DNA from: Finegoldia magna ATCC 53516
Lineage (GTDB): Bacteria; Bacillota; Clostridia; Tissierellales; Peptoniphilaceae
Assembly: GCF_000159695.1 (NCBI RefSeq)
Contig: NZ_CM000955.1
Span: 389,001-453,000 of the forward strand
Length of the DNA stretch: 64,000 nt
Direction of reading: 5' to 3'
The translations under genes were made by a program, and so were the position numbers. Every line of letters begins with the position of its first letter. Position 1 is the stretch's first letter. A model generated the notes under the pieces. That model did not search any database and was not told the DNA's origin. It was given only the letters and a program-made list of their open reading frames with translations. Shown one piece after another: positions 35,301 through 44,729 of this stretch.

Positions 35301-35681
35301 CTACAATTCTCCCAATTCCTTTTTCAGTTCATACACTAATTTATTCTCTAGTTTTTCCACATCCATTACGAAATTCATCAATCCGCCGAATAATGATTTG
35401 TTATGAAGTTTCATATCAACATCCACAAAACTTCCTGAATTTGTATCTCCAAAATCAAAATTCAAATATCCATCTATGCTTTTGGAGTTTAAATCGATGT
35501 ACATTTTTTCGTTTTCAACGATTTCTTTTATAGTGTAGGTCATTGTAACTCCCAAGTTATCTATTACGTACTGATTTTCAACTCCTGTTGGTTTTGAATT
35601 GTCTAACAATCTATCTTTTATCGTTTGGAAAACTCTACTTTTATCCGACTTGAATTCTTCTCTTTTCTTTAGTTCACCCAT
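35301..35681 (-). CDS. Small SRPBCC/DUF3284-like protein
   Basis: A 126-residue soluble protein without signal or membrane segment. Alternating strands (YVIDNLGVTMTYTIKEI, KMYIDLNSK, SFVDVDMKLHNK) and a C-terminal helix suggest an SRPBCC (START-like) fold, perhaps DUF3284; the family call is tentative. Its start overlaps the end of hemZ by 8 bases, so it is translated with hemZ. Function unknown. Confidence 0.6.
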   Translation of the reverse strand: MGELKKREEFKSDKSRVFQTIKDRLLDNSKPTGVENQYVIDNLGVTMTYTIKEIVENEKMYIDLNSKSIDGYLNFDFGDTNSGSFVDVDMKLHNKSLFGGLMNFVMDVEKLENKLVYELKKELGEL

Positions 35682-36981
35682 TGATGATTTCCACCTTTCT
35701 TTTTATTATTTCGTCTAATTTTTCTGAATAATCTCTTAAATTTTTGTAGTTTGTGTATTTTATTATATCATCTTTTATGATTTTAGAATTAGCAGTCATT
35801 CCAAATCCTATTATGCTTTCTAATTCTTCATTGATTACGATATTGTATCTGGAAGGAATGTCTTTGCAATATCCGATATTTTCCATGTTATTCAGAATAT
35901 TTTTCTGACGATATAAATAATACGGACGGTAATTATTTTGAAATGTCCATTTTTTTATCAATTGCATTTGTTTCTCAGCAATATTTTCTTTAAAATTTCC
36001 CTTGTCGTATTGTTGTGAGTATTTACTTCCTTTTTTTATCGACAATGTGTGAAAAGTTATATTATCAGGTTGTAGCTGTCTTAGAATTTCGAGGTTTTTT
36101 TCTGTATTGTTCACATCATCGTACAATAATCCAAGTATGAAATCCATATTTATCACAAATCCCAAGTTTTTGGCTTGAGTGTACAAATCAAGTAAGTTCT
36201 CATTATTTTGAATCCTTCCCATAGCTTTCAGTGCTTTTTCGTTAAAAGTTTGTGGGTTCAAGCTAATTCTTGTCACGTTGTACTTTTTTAACAATTTTAG
36301 CTTATCAAAGTCCAAGCTATCTTCTCGTCCAGCTTCAAATGTGTATTCAACCAAGTTTTCCGACACAAAACAGTTTTCAATAACTTTCAATAATTTTTCT
36401 AGCATTGTGTAGTCTAAACTAGTCGGAGTTCCACCTCCAACATAAATTGTTTTAATTATGTTTTTGTCGATATTTTTTGAGACTTCGGTTATTTCTTTTA
36501 ATAGATACCCCAAGTATTCTTCTCTTCTGTCGTTGTTTTTGTAAACAATAGTAGGAAAGGAACAATAATCGCATCTGCTCGGGCAAAAAGGAATATTGAT
36601 GTAAATGTTGTAGTTTTCCTCATCAAAATCTAAACTAGACTGAACCTCGTCTATATCTCTAAGTAATTTCAAATTCTCATCATTAATTAAATACATTTGT
36701 TTTAATTCTTCGTCTGTATGATTTTTCAAAATCTTAGAGGGTTTCGTTCCAGTTAATATTCCCCAATCATTTGTATAATTGTATCTTTTTGAAAATATGG
36801 TATAGAGTATTCTCTTTAATTCTAATCTTGTAGTGAATGGATGAGTTTTCTCTTTTTTCACGTAATCTTTTCCTATCACAAAATCACTTTCACCAAATTC
36901 TAGATTCTGTTTGGAATCAAATATCGTAAAAATATCTATGCACTCTTTTTGATATCTTTTGTCTTCTAATTGTATTTTCAT
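35674..36981 (-). CDS. hemZ: HemZ-like coproporphyrinogen dehydrogenase (radical SAM)
   Basis: A 435-residue radical-SAM protein. A HemZ-type N-terminal extension of about 165 residues precedes the cluster motif CPSRCDYC (CxxxCxxC) in NIPFCPSRCDYCSF, and GGGTPT follows for SAM binding. An HTLSIKKGSKY segment and a C-terminal HemN-like part complete it. No other haem genes are nearby, and the related HemW/HemZ group includes haem chaperones, so the reaction is not certain. A hairpin just upstream separates it from nrdB. Confidence 0.82.
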   Translation of the reverse strand: MKIQLEDKRYQKECIDIFTIFDSKQNLEFGESDFVIGKDYVKKEKTHPFTTRLELKRILYTIFSKRYNYTNDWGILTGTKPSKILKNHTDEELKQMYLINDENLKLLRDIDEVQSSLDFDEENYNIYINIPFCPSRCDYCSFPTIVYKNNDRREEYLGYLLKEITEVSKNIDKNIIKTIYVGGGTPTSLDYTMLEKLLKVIENCFVSENLVEYTFEAGREDSLDFDKLKLLKKYNVTRISLNPQTFNEKALKAMGRIQNNENLLDLYTQAKNLGFVINMDFILGLLYDDVNNTEKNLEILRQLQPDNITFHTLSIKKGSKYSQQYDKGNFKENIAEKQMQLIKKWTFQNNYRPYYLYRQKNILNNMENIGYCKDIPSRYNIVINEELESIIGFGMTANSKIIKDDIIKYTNYKNLRDYSEKLDEIIKRKVEIING

Positions 36982-37000
36982 AATTTCTCAATTAAATAAT

Positions 37001-37028
37001 CCGGCATTTCCTGTATGAAAAATGCCGG
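37001..37028 (-). terminator. Hairpin between nrdB and hemZ
   Basis: CCGGCATTT / AAATGCCGG stem with a 10-base loop. The minus-strand tail is only moderately T-rich, so readthrough into hemZ is possible. Confidence 0.6.
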
Positions 37029-37035
37029 TTTTATT

Positions 37036-38079
37036 TTATAAATCGTCTTCTATTATCGCTGATTTGGAATATGCTGATGGTTTTGCTTCGAAGAAATCTG
37101 TCTTGATTTTATTTGGATCAGAATATTCGCTTACCCATTTCATTGAAGGGATTTCTCTCTCATAACCTGGATAGATAACTCCAAAACCAAGTCCCGTAGA
37201 TCTCAAATTACCCAAATATTTGATGTAATCTTCAACCATTTTGATGGACAATCCTTGGATTTTTTCTCCGATAACGTATTTTGCCCATTCAATTTCAGCT
37301 TCTGAACCTTGTTTTATCATTTCTTTGTATTGGGCATTTTTTTCTTCAGTAAACAATTCTGGACGTTCTTTTTTCAAATCTAAAATCATAGATCTGAACA
37401 ACCACAAGTGAGTGTTTTCATCTCTATTGATGTATCTGATTTCTTGTACAGTTCCTGGCATTTTGCCCATTCTTCCCAAATTATAGAAGAACATAAATCC
37501 AGAATAGAAGTAAATTCCTTCCAAGATATAATTTGCGATAAGAGCTTTCATGAAGTTTCGTTCGCTTTTTTCTTCAAAAAAGTCGTTGTATTGATCTCCA
37601 ATAAATCTGTTTCTTTCTAGTAAAAACTCATCATCTTTCCATTGATACAAAATGTCTGTTCTTTCTTCTGGAGAACAAATCGTATCCAAAATATAGCTGT
37701 AAGATTGTGAGTGAATAGATTCTTGGAACGCTTGGATGGACAAGCACAAGTTTATTTCATTAGCAGTGATGTATGCTTCTAAGTTTGGAAGTTGTGCAGT
37801 TTGTAAACTATCCAAGTAAATCAAAAACGATAAAATCTTGTCGTAAGCAATCTTTTCGTCTTCCGATAAATTTCTGTAATCTTTGATATCTTGATTCAAG
37901 TTGATTTCTTCTGGAATCCAGAAATTATTCATAGCTTGTCTGTACCATTCACTTGTCCAAGAGTATTTTATGTTATTAAAATCGTTCAAATTAGTAGTAT
38001 TGCCATTAATTATTTTTCTCTTTGATAATTCAATATCTCCGTGTTCATTAAATAAACCACGTTTTTGTAATTCGTCCAT
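37036..38079 (-). CDS. nrdB: Class I ribonucleotide reductase beta subunit
   Basis: A 347-residue ferritin-like protein. The start is the second Met because AAGGAGG lies 4 bases before it. Dimetal ligands are in place: Asp90 (IYLDSLQ), Glu120 and His123 (FQESIHS), Glu187 (ILEGIYF), Glu221 and His224 (RDENTH). The radical Tyr127 follows His123 at the usual spacing, so it is not a Tyr-less subclass. The catalytic alpha subunit is not in the window. It lies after aroQ with a short gap and may be read from the aro operon. Confidence 0.92.
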   Translation of the reverse strand: MDELQKRGLFNEHGDIELSKRKIINGNTTNLNDFNNIKYSWTSEWYRQAMNNFWIPEEINLNQDIKDYRNLSEDEKIAYDKILSFLIYLDSLQTAQLPNLEAYITANEINLCLSIQAFQESIHSQSYSYILDTICSPEERTDILYQWKDDEFLLERNRFIGDQYNDFFEEKSERNFMKALIANYILEGIYFYSGFMFFYNLGRMGKMPGTVQEIRYINRDENTHLWLFRSMILDLKKERPELFTEEKNAQYKEMIKQGSEAEIEWAKYVIGEKIQGLSIKMVEDYIKYLGNLRSTGLGFGVIYPGYEREIPSMKWVSEYSDPNKIKTDFFEAKPSAYSKSAIIEDDL

Positions 38080-38107
38080 TGCTCCTCCTTGATTTTTCAT
38101 ACCTATA

Positions 38108-38536
38108 TTATATTCTATTTAAGAAAAAATCGATAGCCTCAATATATCCATCTGCTCCTTTTCCTTTGATAACTTTTTTTGCAAAAAGTGATACATAAGA
38201 AAGTTTTCTGAAATACTCTCTTTCATCTACATCTGATAGATGCACCTCAACTGTGTCTACATCTACAGCTTTCAATGCATCCAAAATCGCAACAGAAGTA
38301 TGCGTGTATGCTGCAGGATTGATGATTATTCCGTCTGCTTTTTGATAGGCGCTTTGTATAATATCCACGATTTCTCCTTCGTGATTCGATTGATAAAACT
38401 CTACATCTATTTGATTTTTTGCGCAGTATAAGTTTATCTTGGATTCAATGTCTTGTAATGTCAGCTTCCCATAAATTTCAGGCTCTCTTATGCCAAGCAT
38501 ATTTAAATTGGGTCCATTAATAATAAATAGTTTCAT
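38108..38536 (-). CDS. aroQ: Type II 3-dehydroquinate dehydratase
   Basis: A 142-residue enzyme that makes 3-dehydroshikimate. Motifs: INGPNLNMLGIREPEIYG, the catalytic Tyr in that segment, NPAAYTHTSVAI with the catalytic His, and EVHLSDVDERE. Its start overlaps the aroE-aroK end by 20 bases. Last aro gene of the operon. Confidence 0.96.
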   Translation of the reverse strand: MKLFIINGPNLNMLGIREPEIYGKLTLQDIESKINLYCAKNQIDVEFYQSNHEGEIVDIIQSAYQKADGIIINPAAYTHTSVAILDALKAVDVDTVEVHLSDVDEREYFRKLSYVSLFAKKVIKGKGADGYIEAIDFFLNRI

Positions 38537-39728
38537 TGAAATCCTCCACGATTAATTTGGCAGTTGTTTTTGCGTTGTAATTGTTGAAATATTTATCACT
38601 GAATCTTCGATACAAATAATTTCTGTTTTGTCTAATCTCACGCATAGTATTCGTTTTGTAAATCGGCCTGTTTTTTCTGGATAATTTACTGTTCGGTCTG
38701 TCAATCCAATAAACAACTGAATTTTGATGAAGATAATAAAAATTCTTCTTCACAGTTACAGCCCCTCCCCCAGTTGCGATAACCAAGTTCTTTTCCTTGG
38801 AAAATTCTTCTAAAACTTCAGACTCTATTTTTCTGAAATATTTTTCGCCTTGTACTGCAAATATATCATTAATATTTCCGTATCTTTGTGTGATGATTTT
38901 GTCGATATCCACAAGTTCCTTGTCAGTGTTTTTTGCGATAATTTTAGCAACTGTACTTTTACCACTTCCAGGCATTCCAACCAGTGCAATATTCATATTT
39001 TTTGTTCTAATTTTCTGTACGATATTTTCTACAACATCATCGTCTATTTTTTTAGAAGTAAAAATCTCACACGCTTTGACAGCTTGATACACCAGCATTC
39101 GCAAACCATTGTCGTTAGGAATTTTAAGTCTATCGCAATCCATTAAAAGGGAAGTTTTGTTCGGATTATAAATCACATCGAACACAGCTTTTGGTCTGAT
39201 TTTCCCTAATTTTATAACTGATTTCAAATTGTTCGGATACATTCCCACTGGAGTTGCGTTAATTAAAACGTCGCAGTTTTTATAATAATCTACATCTTCA
39301 AACTTATGCTCACCTTTTCGTGAAATCACTTTAATAGTTCTTGCCTGAAGTCTCTTCGCGCACTCTACGGCTGTTTTGCTTGTAGCTCCATCACCTAAAA
39401 TCACGACTTCTTTACCTTTCAAATCGACAATTCGACTAATCATATACTCCATTCCGTCGATGTCGGTGTTATATCCTTTGATAGTATCAGAAAATTTAAT
39501 CGTATTTACGCATCCGATTTTCTTCGCATCTTCGCTCATTTCGTCCAAGTATTTTATGACGTCTTCCTTGTACGGAATAGTTACATTGATTCCATTGATA
39601 TCCTTTCTTTTGAAAAATTTATCCAAATCATCTTCTTCAAAATATTCGTATTTGTAGTATCCTAATAGTTCGTGAATTTCTTTGGAATAACTATGTTTTA
39701 AAGATTTTCCTAATAATCCGTATTTCAT
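38517..39728 (-). CDS. aroE/aroK: Fused shikimate dehydrogenase - shikimate kinase
   Basis: A 403-residue bifunctional protein. Residues ~1-235 are AroE: substrate-binding SLKHSYS, NVTIPYKED with the catalytic Lys, GDGATSKTAV for NADP and the NATPVGMYP motif. From residue ~245 an AroK kinase follows: Walker A GMPGSGKST (251-259), DIDKII and the GGGAV motif. It catalyses the NADPH reduction and then phosphorylation of shikimate. The frame is continuous. It overlaps both neighbours in the operon. Confidence 0.95.
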   Translation of the reverse strand: MKYGLLGKSLKHSYSKEIHELLGYYKYEYFEEDDLDKFFKRKDINGINVTIPYKEDVIKYLDEMSEDAKKIGCVNTIKFSDTIKGYNTDIDGMEYMISRIVDLKGKEVVILGDGATSKTAVECAKRLQARTIKVISRKGEHKFEDVDYYKNCDVLINATPVGMYPNNLKSVIKLGKIRPKAVFDVIYNPNKTSLLMDCDRLKIPNDNGLRMLVYQAVKACEIFTSKKIDDDVVENIVQKIRTKNMNIALVGMPGSGKSTVAKIIAKNTDKELVDIDKIITQRYGNINDIFAVQGEKYFRKIESEVLEEFSKEKNLVIATGGGAVTVKKNFYYLHQNSVVYWIDRPNSKLSRKNRPIYKTNTMREIRQNRNYLYRRFSDKYFNNYNAKTTAKLIVEDFNETIYY

Positions 39729-39976
39729 TTCAAATTATCCTGAATTTTTTTTGATTCTAGTAAAATTTTGGATTCAACTTCCTTTATATTGTCGCGGTAT
39801 TTTAAATTTGTTTGTTCTATTTTTTCAAAAATTTCCTTTTCTCTCGATTTGTCTTCTGTTTCAATATTATTCTTTGTTTTAAAATCGCCAATTTCAGAAC
39901 AAATCTCAAATCTTTTTTCTAATAAATTGGCGATTTCAGAATCAATTTTATCTATTTCTTTTCTAAATTTTTCCAT
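39725..39976 (-). CDS. Chorismate mutase, AroQ class (type II)
   Basis: An 83-residue all-helical monofunctional chorismate mutase: RKEIDKIDSEIANLLEKRFEICSEIGDFK with the active-site Arg and Lys, and a second helix pair with REKEIFEKIEQ. It turns chorismate to prephenate. It overlaps aroC upstream (25 bases) and aroE-aroK downstream (4 bases). No prephenate dehydrogenase or dehydratase is in the window. Confidence 0.88.
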   Translation of the reverse strand: MEKFRKEIDKIDSEIANLLEKRFEICSEIGDFKTKNNIETEDKSREKEIFEKIEQTNLKYRDNIKEVESKILLESKKIQDNLK

Positions 39977-41043
39977 CCGTACTCCTTTAACAAATCGTAA
40001 ATCAGAAATGCCGTAATAGATTCCATCACGCTTACGGCTCTGATACCAATGCTTGGGTCGTGTCTTCCTTCAACAGTCAATGTAGTGTTCTTTTTGTTTC
40101 TCAAATCAACTGTATCTTGTGTTATTCCAATCGATGCTGGTGGTTTGAACGTAACTAAGGAAATTATCGGCATTCCCGTCGAAATTCCTCCCAGTATTCC
40201 ACCGTTATAATTCGTTTTTGTTTTAATTTGTTCGTTTTCTATATAATAGCAGTCATTCACAACAGATGCATTTGATTTGTCGAATGATTTCCCCAAACCA
40301 AATTCAACCGATTTTACTGCTCCAATTCCAAAATAGCTTTGTGACAATCTAGATTCAATCGAATCAAAAAGCGTATCTCCAACTCCCGCTCTCAAATTAT
40401 ACACAACAGTTTCGACACTTGAGCCAACGGAATCTTTTCTATCTCTCAATTCTTCTATTTTATCATCTATTTTATCAATTATTTCATCGTTTATTACTTC
40501 GATTTTCCTATTCTTCAAATAACTGTAGTCTGTAAATTTTAAATCATCAAATCGTTCATCTACAATATCTCCCAGTGAATACAAATGGCTGAACACATAT
40601 ATGTCGTGTTCCTTTAATATTTCTTGTGCGATAAATCCTGCCACGTTAATGACTGCAGTCAATCTTCCAGAAAAATGTCCACTTCCATTGATATCGTTGA
40701 AACCATTGTATCTAACAGTTGCTGGATAGTCTGCATGCGATGGCCTTGGAGTATTGTAAATATTTGAATAATCTTTTGAGTGATGGTCCGAGTTTTTTAT
40801 AATAAAAGATAACGGAGCACCCGTTGTTGTATCATTCAAAATCCCCGATACGAACTCAACTTCATCTGATTCTTTTCTAAGTGTAGTGTTGGATTTGCCG
40901 GGAGATCTTCTTTTCATATGCGCTCTCAATTTTTCGTAGTCTATTTTGATTCCTGGATCAATTCCGTCAATCACGCCACCAATCATTGAGCCGTGCGATT
41001 CTCCCCACACGGTTAACTTAACCAATTTACCTATAGATGACAT
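39952..41043 (-). CDS. aroC: Chorismate synthase
   Basis: A 363-residue FMN-dependent enzyme. GESHGSMIGGVIDGIDPG near residues 13-30, RPSHADYPATVRYNG, and GRHDPSIGIRAVSVMES near the C-terminus are the three family signatures. It eliminates phosphate from EPSP to form chorismate. It overlaps aroA by 17 bases. Confidence 0.97.
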   Translation of the reverse strand: MSSIGKLVKLTVWGESHGSMIGGVIDGIDPGIKIDYEKLRAHMKRRSPGKSNTTLRKESDEVEFVSGILNDTTTGAPLSFIIKNSDHHSKDYSNIYNTPRPSHADYPATVRYNGFNDINGSGHFSGRLTAVINVAGFIAQEILKEHDIYVFSHLYSLGDIVDERFDDLKFTDYSYLKNRKIEVINDEIIDKIDDKIEELRDRKDSVGSSVETVVYNLRAGVGDTLFDSIESRLSQSYFGIGAVKSVEFGLGKSFDKSNASVVNDCYYIENEQIKTKTNYNGGILGGISTGMPIISLVTFKPPASIGITQDTVDLRNKKNTTLTVEGRHDPSIGIRAVSVMESITAFLIYDLLKEYGWKNLEKK

Positions 41044-42223
41044 CGCTACCCAACCTTTCTATTTCATCAAAAAATGATGGATAAGATTTCTTCACTGCTT
41101 GCCAATCTTTGATTTCAACTTCTTTCGTGATGATAGATGCTATTGTAGCCGCCATTACAATTCTGTGATCATCACAAGAATTTATAACAGCAGGTTTCAT
41201 TTCTGATTTATAAATTATTAAATCATCTCCGTCTATTTTGCAGTTTACACCGAATGATTGTAGCATATCAAATGTGGATTGAATTCTATCCGATTCTTTT
41301 AGCCTCAATCTTTTAGCGTTTTTTAGAACCGATTTCTCACATTTTTGAGACAAAACCACTGCCAAAATTACAAATAAATCTGGTGTTTGTGATATATCGA
41401 TTTCGCAGTAATCTTCATTGTTATCGATTTTTTCTAATAATTCGACAATTTTTCTGTCTGCTTGTACTGATTTTTTATTTAAGTTAAGAACTTTTATATC
41501 TGCACCCAACTCATTTGCACACAAGAAAAACGCTGCATTTGACCAATCTCCTTCTACGATAATTTGCCCTGGTGATTTTAATGCACCTGGTTTTACTATG
41601 ACTTTATCAGGCAAAATCTCAGACTCCACTCCAAATAATTTCAAACATTCTTGTGTGATTTTGATATATCCAGTAGATTCAAGTTGTGATGTCAATTTGA
41701 TTTCACAGCCACCGATAAGTGGTGCAATCATCATAATCGCAGAGATGTATTGGCTGGATACATCGCCAGGAAATTCGAAATCAATTTTGTGAAAAGTTCC
41801 ATCAACTGTAAATGGAAGTTTCTCTTTGCTAAAAGTAAGTCCCGATAATTTCAATTGATCCATCAATTCTTTTATCGGTCTATCTTGCAGTCTTCCACTA
41901 CATTTGATGTTTGTCTTTTGAGATAAGAAACTCACCAATGGTAACAGAAATCTCAACGTTGAACCCGAATCATTTACATTAATATCAGACACATCTTTTT
42001 GGAAAAACGAAGGATGAACTGTAACTTCATTTCCATTTATTTCGATTTCTACTCCCAAATTTCTCAAGCAATCAATAGTTGTCATTATATCGTTTGAGAA
42101 TTCATTGATGATAATAGTTGTATCTGTATCTGCTACACTTGCCAAAATCAAAAACCTGTGTGCAAATGATTTGGAAGATATAGCGTCCACCGTTCCTTGT
42201 AATTTGTCCGTTTTAATTTTCAT
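41027..42223 (-). CDS. aroA: 3-phosphoshikimate 1-carboxyvinyltransferase (EPSP synthase)
   Basis: A 398-residue enzyme condensing shikimate-3-phosphate with PEP. The start is the ATG at 42223, preceded by GAGTGA; a GTG three codons earlier is less likely. Motifs: DAISSKSFAHRFLILA, NDSGSTLRFLLPL near residue 80 and RLRLKESDRI. The active-site region reads NDSGSTLRF rather than the classical GNAGTAMR, as in other divergent EPSP synthases. It overlaps the end of aroB. Confidence 0.95.
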   Translation of the reverse strand: MKIKTDKLQGTVDAISSKSFAHRFLILASVADTDTTIIINEFSNDIMTTIDCLRNLGVEIEINGNEVTVHPSFFQKDVSDINVNDSGSTLRFLLPLVSFLSQKTNIKCSGRLQDRPIKELMDQLKLSGLTFSKEKLPFTVDGTFHKIDFEFPGDVSSQYISAIMMIAPLIGGCEIKLTSQLESTGYIKITQECLKLFGVESEILPDKVIVKPGALKSPGQIIVEGDWSNAAFFLCANELGADIKVLNLNKKSVQADRKIVELLEKIDNNEDYCEIDISQTPDLFVILAVVLSQKCEKSVLKNAKRLRLKESDRIQSTFDMLQSFGVNCKIDGDDLIIYKSEMKPAVINSCDDHRIVMAATIASIITKEVEIKDWQAVKKSYPSFFDEIERLGSDVIYR

Positions 42224-43244
42224 AAATATCACTCAAAACCTTTTTGTAATCCGATTTGTTCATACTCAAAACCGTACAATCTCCAATTTCTTCGGAAACT
42301 ATCAAACTAATCATATCTTTTGTGTTTTTTTTATCGCGAAGGCTAACTTCATACACATCTTCCACAGAATAATCGTAATTTCCATCTAAATTATACATTT
42401 TCAAAACTTCCAATATTCTGTCATAATCTTTGCTGTATTTTTTGGCAATGCACTTCATTCCATAAGCTACAGCATGTCCGTGCATCACACTATAGTCTGA
42501 TAATTTTTCGACAGCGTGTCCCAATGTATGCCCGTAATTTAATAATCTTCTCAAATTTTGTTCCAATTTATCTTTTAGTACGATATCTTTTTTTATACTC
42601 ACACAAATCTCCACAATTTCCGATAAATTGCTTTGTTTAGTGTATCTTTTGGAACTTATCATATCGAATAATTCCTCATCAAAACAAATTGCGTATTTGA
42701 TAATTTCCCCGAAACCATCTTCAAACACGTAATCGTCTAAAGTTTTCAATAAGAGTGGATCAATAATGCAAAGCTTTGGATCTTTGAACGCTCCTATCAA
42801 ATTTTTTCCAGTTGGTAAATCAATCCCAGTTTTGGATCCCACTGATGAATCTACCATCGACAAAACAGTCGTAGGAATTTGAATGAAGTCAATCCCGCGC
42901 ATAAATGTCGCAGCGACAAACCCAGCCAAATCTCCAACCACACCTCCACCAAAAGCAATGACAGTATCATTTCTATGATAAGACATGCTCATGTGTGTCA
43001 TTATTTTTTCGTATTCTGATAAACTTTTGGAAGATTCACCTGGTTTTATAACGTAAAATTCGTGCTCAATCTCCAACTCGTCTAATAAAATATCCAATGT
43101 TTTGTGGTGATATTTGTCTACATTTTCATCAGTAATAATAATCGCCCTTGATTTTATGAAATTTTTCAAATAGTCGCGCGATTGATTCAACGCATCAAGC
43201 CCAACTATTAGATCGTAATTTTCGACATTTATTACTGAATACAT
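42213..43244 (-). CDS. aroB: 3-dehydroquinate synthase
   Basis: A 343-residue NAD- and metal-dependent enzyme. Motifs: GGGVVGDLAGFVAATFMRG near residues 98-117, IDSSVGSKTGIDLPTGKN-like segment, and metal-binding His in NYGHTLGHAVEKL. It converts DAHP to 3-dehydroquinate. It overlaps aroF by 13 bases and aroA downstream. Confidence 0.96.
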   Translation of the reverse strand: MYSVINVENYDLIVGLDALNQSRDYLKNFIKSRAIIITDENVDKYHHKTLDILLDELEIEHEFYVIKPGESSKSLSEYEKIMTHMSMSYHRNDTVIAFGGGVVGDLAGFVAATFMRGIDFIQIPTTVLSMVDSSVGSKTGIDLPTGKNLIGAFKDPKLCIIDPLLLKTLDDYVFEDGFGEIIKYAICFDEELFDMISSKRYTKQSNLSEIVEICVSIKKDIVLKDKLEQNLRRLLNYGHTLGHAVEKLSDYSVMHGHAVAYGMKCIAKKYSKDYDRILEVLKMYNLDGNYDYSVEDVYEVSLRDKKNTKDMISLIVSEEIGDCTVLSMNKSDYKKVLSDIYEN

Positions 43245-44233
43245 TGTCTTAATTTCCTTACTTTTTTCATTATTGTTCTGAATCGTTCACAAGTGACAGA
43301 TTGTGGTCCATCGCTAAGTGCATTTTCAGGATCATTGTGGACTTCAATCATAAGTCCATCACAGCCTGCCGCAGTTGATGCAAGTGATAGTGGTTCAATC
43401 AAAGTGTATTTGCCACTAGCATGTGATGGATCCATTATTATTGGCAATTGGGACAATTCCTTCATAACAGAAATCGCTGAAATATCCAAAGTATTTCTAG
43501 TGTAACTTTCGAAAGTTCGAATTCCCCTTTCACACAATACGACATTTTCGTTGCCACCAGTCATAATGTACTCCGCACTCATTATCCATTCCTTGTAAGT
43601 CGCACTCAAACCTCTTTTTAATAATATTGGTTTGTCAGAATGTCCCAACTCTTTAAGCAAGGAATAATTTTGCATATTTCTCGCTCCAACTTGCAACATA
43701 TCGACATCATTGAAATAATCCAAATCTGACAAATCCATTATCTCAGTAATAATTGGAAGTCCTGTTTCTTTTTTTGCTTGGATTAACAAATCAATTCCCT
43801 TTTTCCCCAATCCTTGAAATGCATAAGGTGATGACCTAGGCTTAAAAGCTCCACCTCTAAGGATATTAGCTCCGTTTTCCTTCACGCTTTTAGCAATCGT
43901 TATAATTTGTTCCTCACTCTCAACAGAGCATGGTCCTGCCATCACGCAGAAATTTCCGTCACCTATTTTTACACCATTGACATCTACAATTTTAGGTTGT
44001 GGATGGTATTTTTTGTTCGCCTTGCTGAAAGGTTCTTCAATTCTAATAACCTTGTCTACGATATCAAAACGCGATATTAATTTCTCATCAATACTTGAAG
44101 TATCTCCTATTAATGAAATAATAGTGTATCTATCGCCAACAGTCTCGTCAACTCTGACGTTCTGTTCATTTAAAAAATCTATTAATTTTTTTACTTCCTT
44201 TTCGTTAGGATTTCTTTTTAATTTTACTATCAT
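43232..44233 (-). CDS. aroF: 3-deoxy-7-phosphoheptulonate (DAHP) synthase
   Basis: A 333-residue DAHP synthase of the type I-beta class. The first ~70 residues are a ferredoxin-like (ACT-like) regulatory domain. The barrel domain has MAGPCSVESEEQI, GGAFKPRSSPYAFQGLG, LLKRGLSAT and DPSHASGK. It condenses PEP with erythrose-4-phosphate. First gene of the operon; the leader is very short and no T-box, trp-type attenuator or uORF was seen, so feedback is probably on the enzyme. Confidence 0.96.
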   Translation of the reverse strand: MIVKLKRNPNEKEVKKLIDFLNEQNVRVDETVGDRYTIISLIGDTSSIDEKLISRFDIVDKVIRIEEPFSKANKKYHPQPKIVDVNGVKIGDGNFCVMAGPCSVESEEQIITIAKSVKENGANILRGGAFKPRSSPYAFQGLGKKGIDLLIQAKKETGLPIITEIMDLSDLDYFNDVDMLQVGARNMQNYSLLKELGHSDKPILLKRGLSATYKEWIMSAEYIMTGGNENVVLCERGIRTFESYTRNTLDISAISVMKELSQLPIIMDPSHASGKYTLIEPLSLASTAAGCDGLMIEVHNDPENALSDGPQSVTCERFRTIMKKVRKLRQCIQ

Positions 44234-44288
44234 AATTTTCTCCGATAATCTTATTCTATTAATAGTATATCAAAACTGAGAAATTTAG

Positions 44289-44294
44289 TATAAT
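44289..44294 (+). promoter_or_regulatory. Candidate -10 box of the DUF6483 gene
   Basis: A perfect TATAAT 32 bases before the start codon; the -35 is poor. It overlaps the region where the divergent aro promoter would lie. Confidence 0.4.
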
Positions 44295-44325
44295 ATAAGT
44301 AGAGAAATTTAGAAAGAGTGATAAC

Positions 44326-44697
44326 ATGATAGAATCAAACGATTGGCTATTAAAACAAATCAACGTAGTCAGTGAATTTTTGCAAAAATTATTTACTGAT
44401 ATGGAAACAAGTAGAAAATTAAACGAGAATGAACAATACCAAAAAGATTCGTTCGAATTTGAAAGATTGTTGGAAAATCTAATCGAAGAAGATAGAATAA
44501 ACGATGCGGAAAATATTTTGTTCGAAAATCTAGAAACTAATAATCTAATGTATGCGACAATCGCTACTAGATTTTACGAAAAATTAAAAGGTCTTTCCGA
44601 TGAAAAACTTCAAAAATCAAACTACAGTCGTGAAGAAATCCTACAAGGATTGAACGATATGTGCGATATGTTTGGCTTGGAAATATTCAAGGGATAA
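44326..44697 (+). CDS. DUF6483-like helical protein
   Basis: A 123-residue acidic, all-helical cytosolic protein (NDWLLKQINVVSEFLQKLFT..., then FERLLENLIEEDRINDAENILFENLE). The pattern fits the DUF6483 family, which is common in Firmicutes and has no known function; helical repeats resemble TPR-like scaffolds. One of few plus-strand genes. It stands alone between divergent aroF and a bidirectional terminator. Confidence 0.7.
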   Translation: MIESNDWLLKQINVVSEFLQKLFTDMETSRKLNENEQYQKDSFEFERLLENLIEEDRINDAENILFENLETNNLMYATIATRFYEKLKGLSDEKLQKSNYSREEILQGLNDMCDMFGLEIFKG

Positions 44698-44729
44698 AAA
44701 AAGCTGGTTTATAAAAACCAGTTTTTTTA
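44697..44729. terminator. Bidirectional terminator
   Basis: CTGGTTT / AAACCAG stem with A-run before and T-run after, between convergent genes. Confidence 0.8.

Noticed and set aside
44234..44325. T-box or amino-acid attenuator before the aro operon
   Set aside because: The leader is too short; no T-box sequence, specifier loop or leader peptide was seen.
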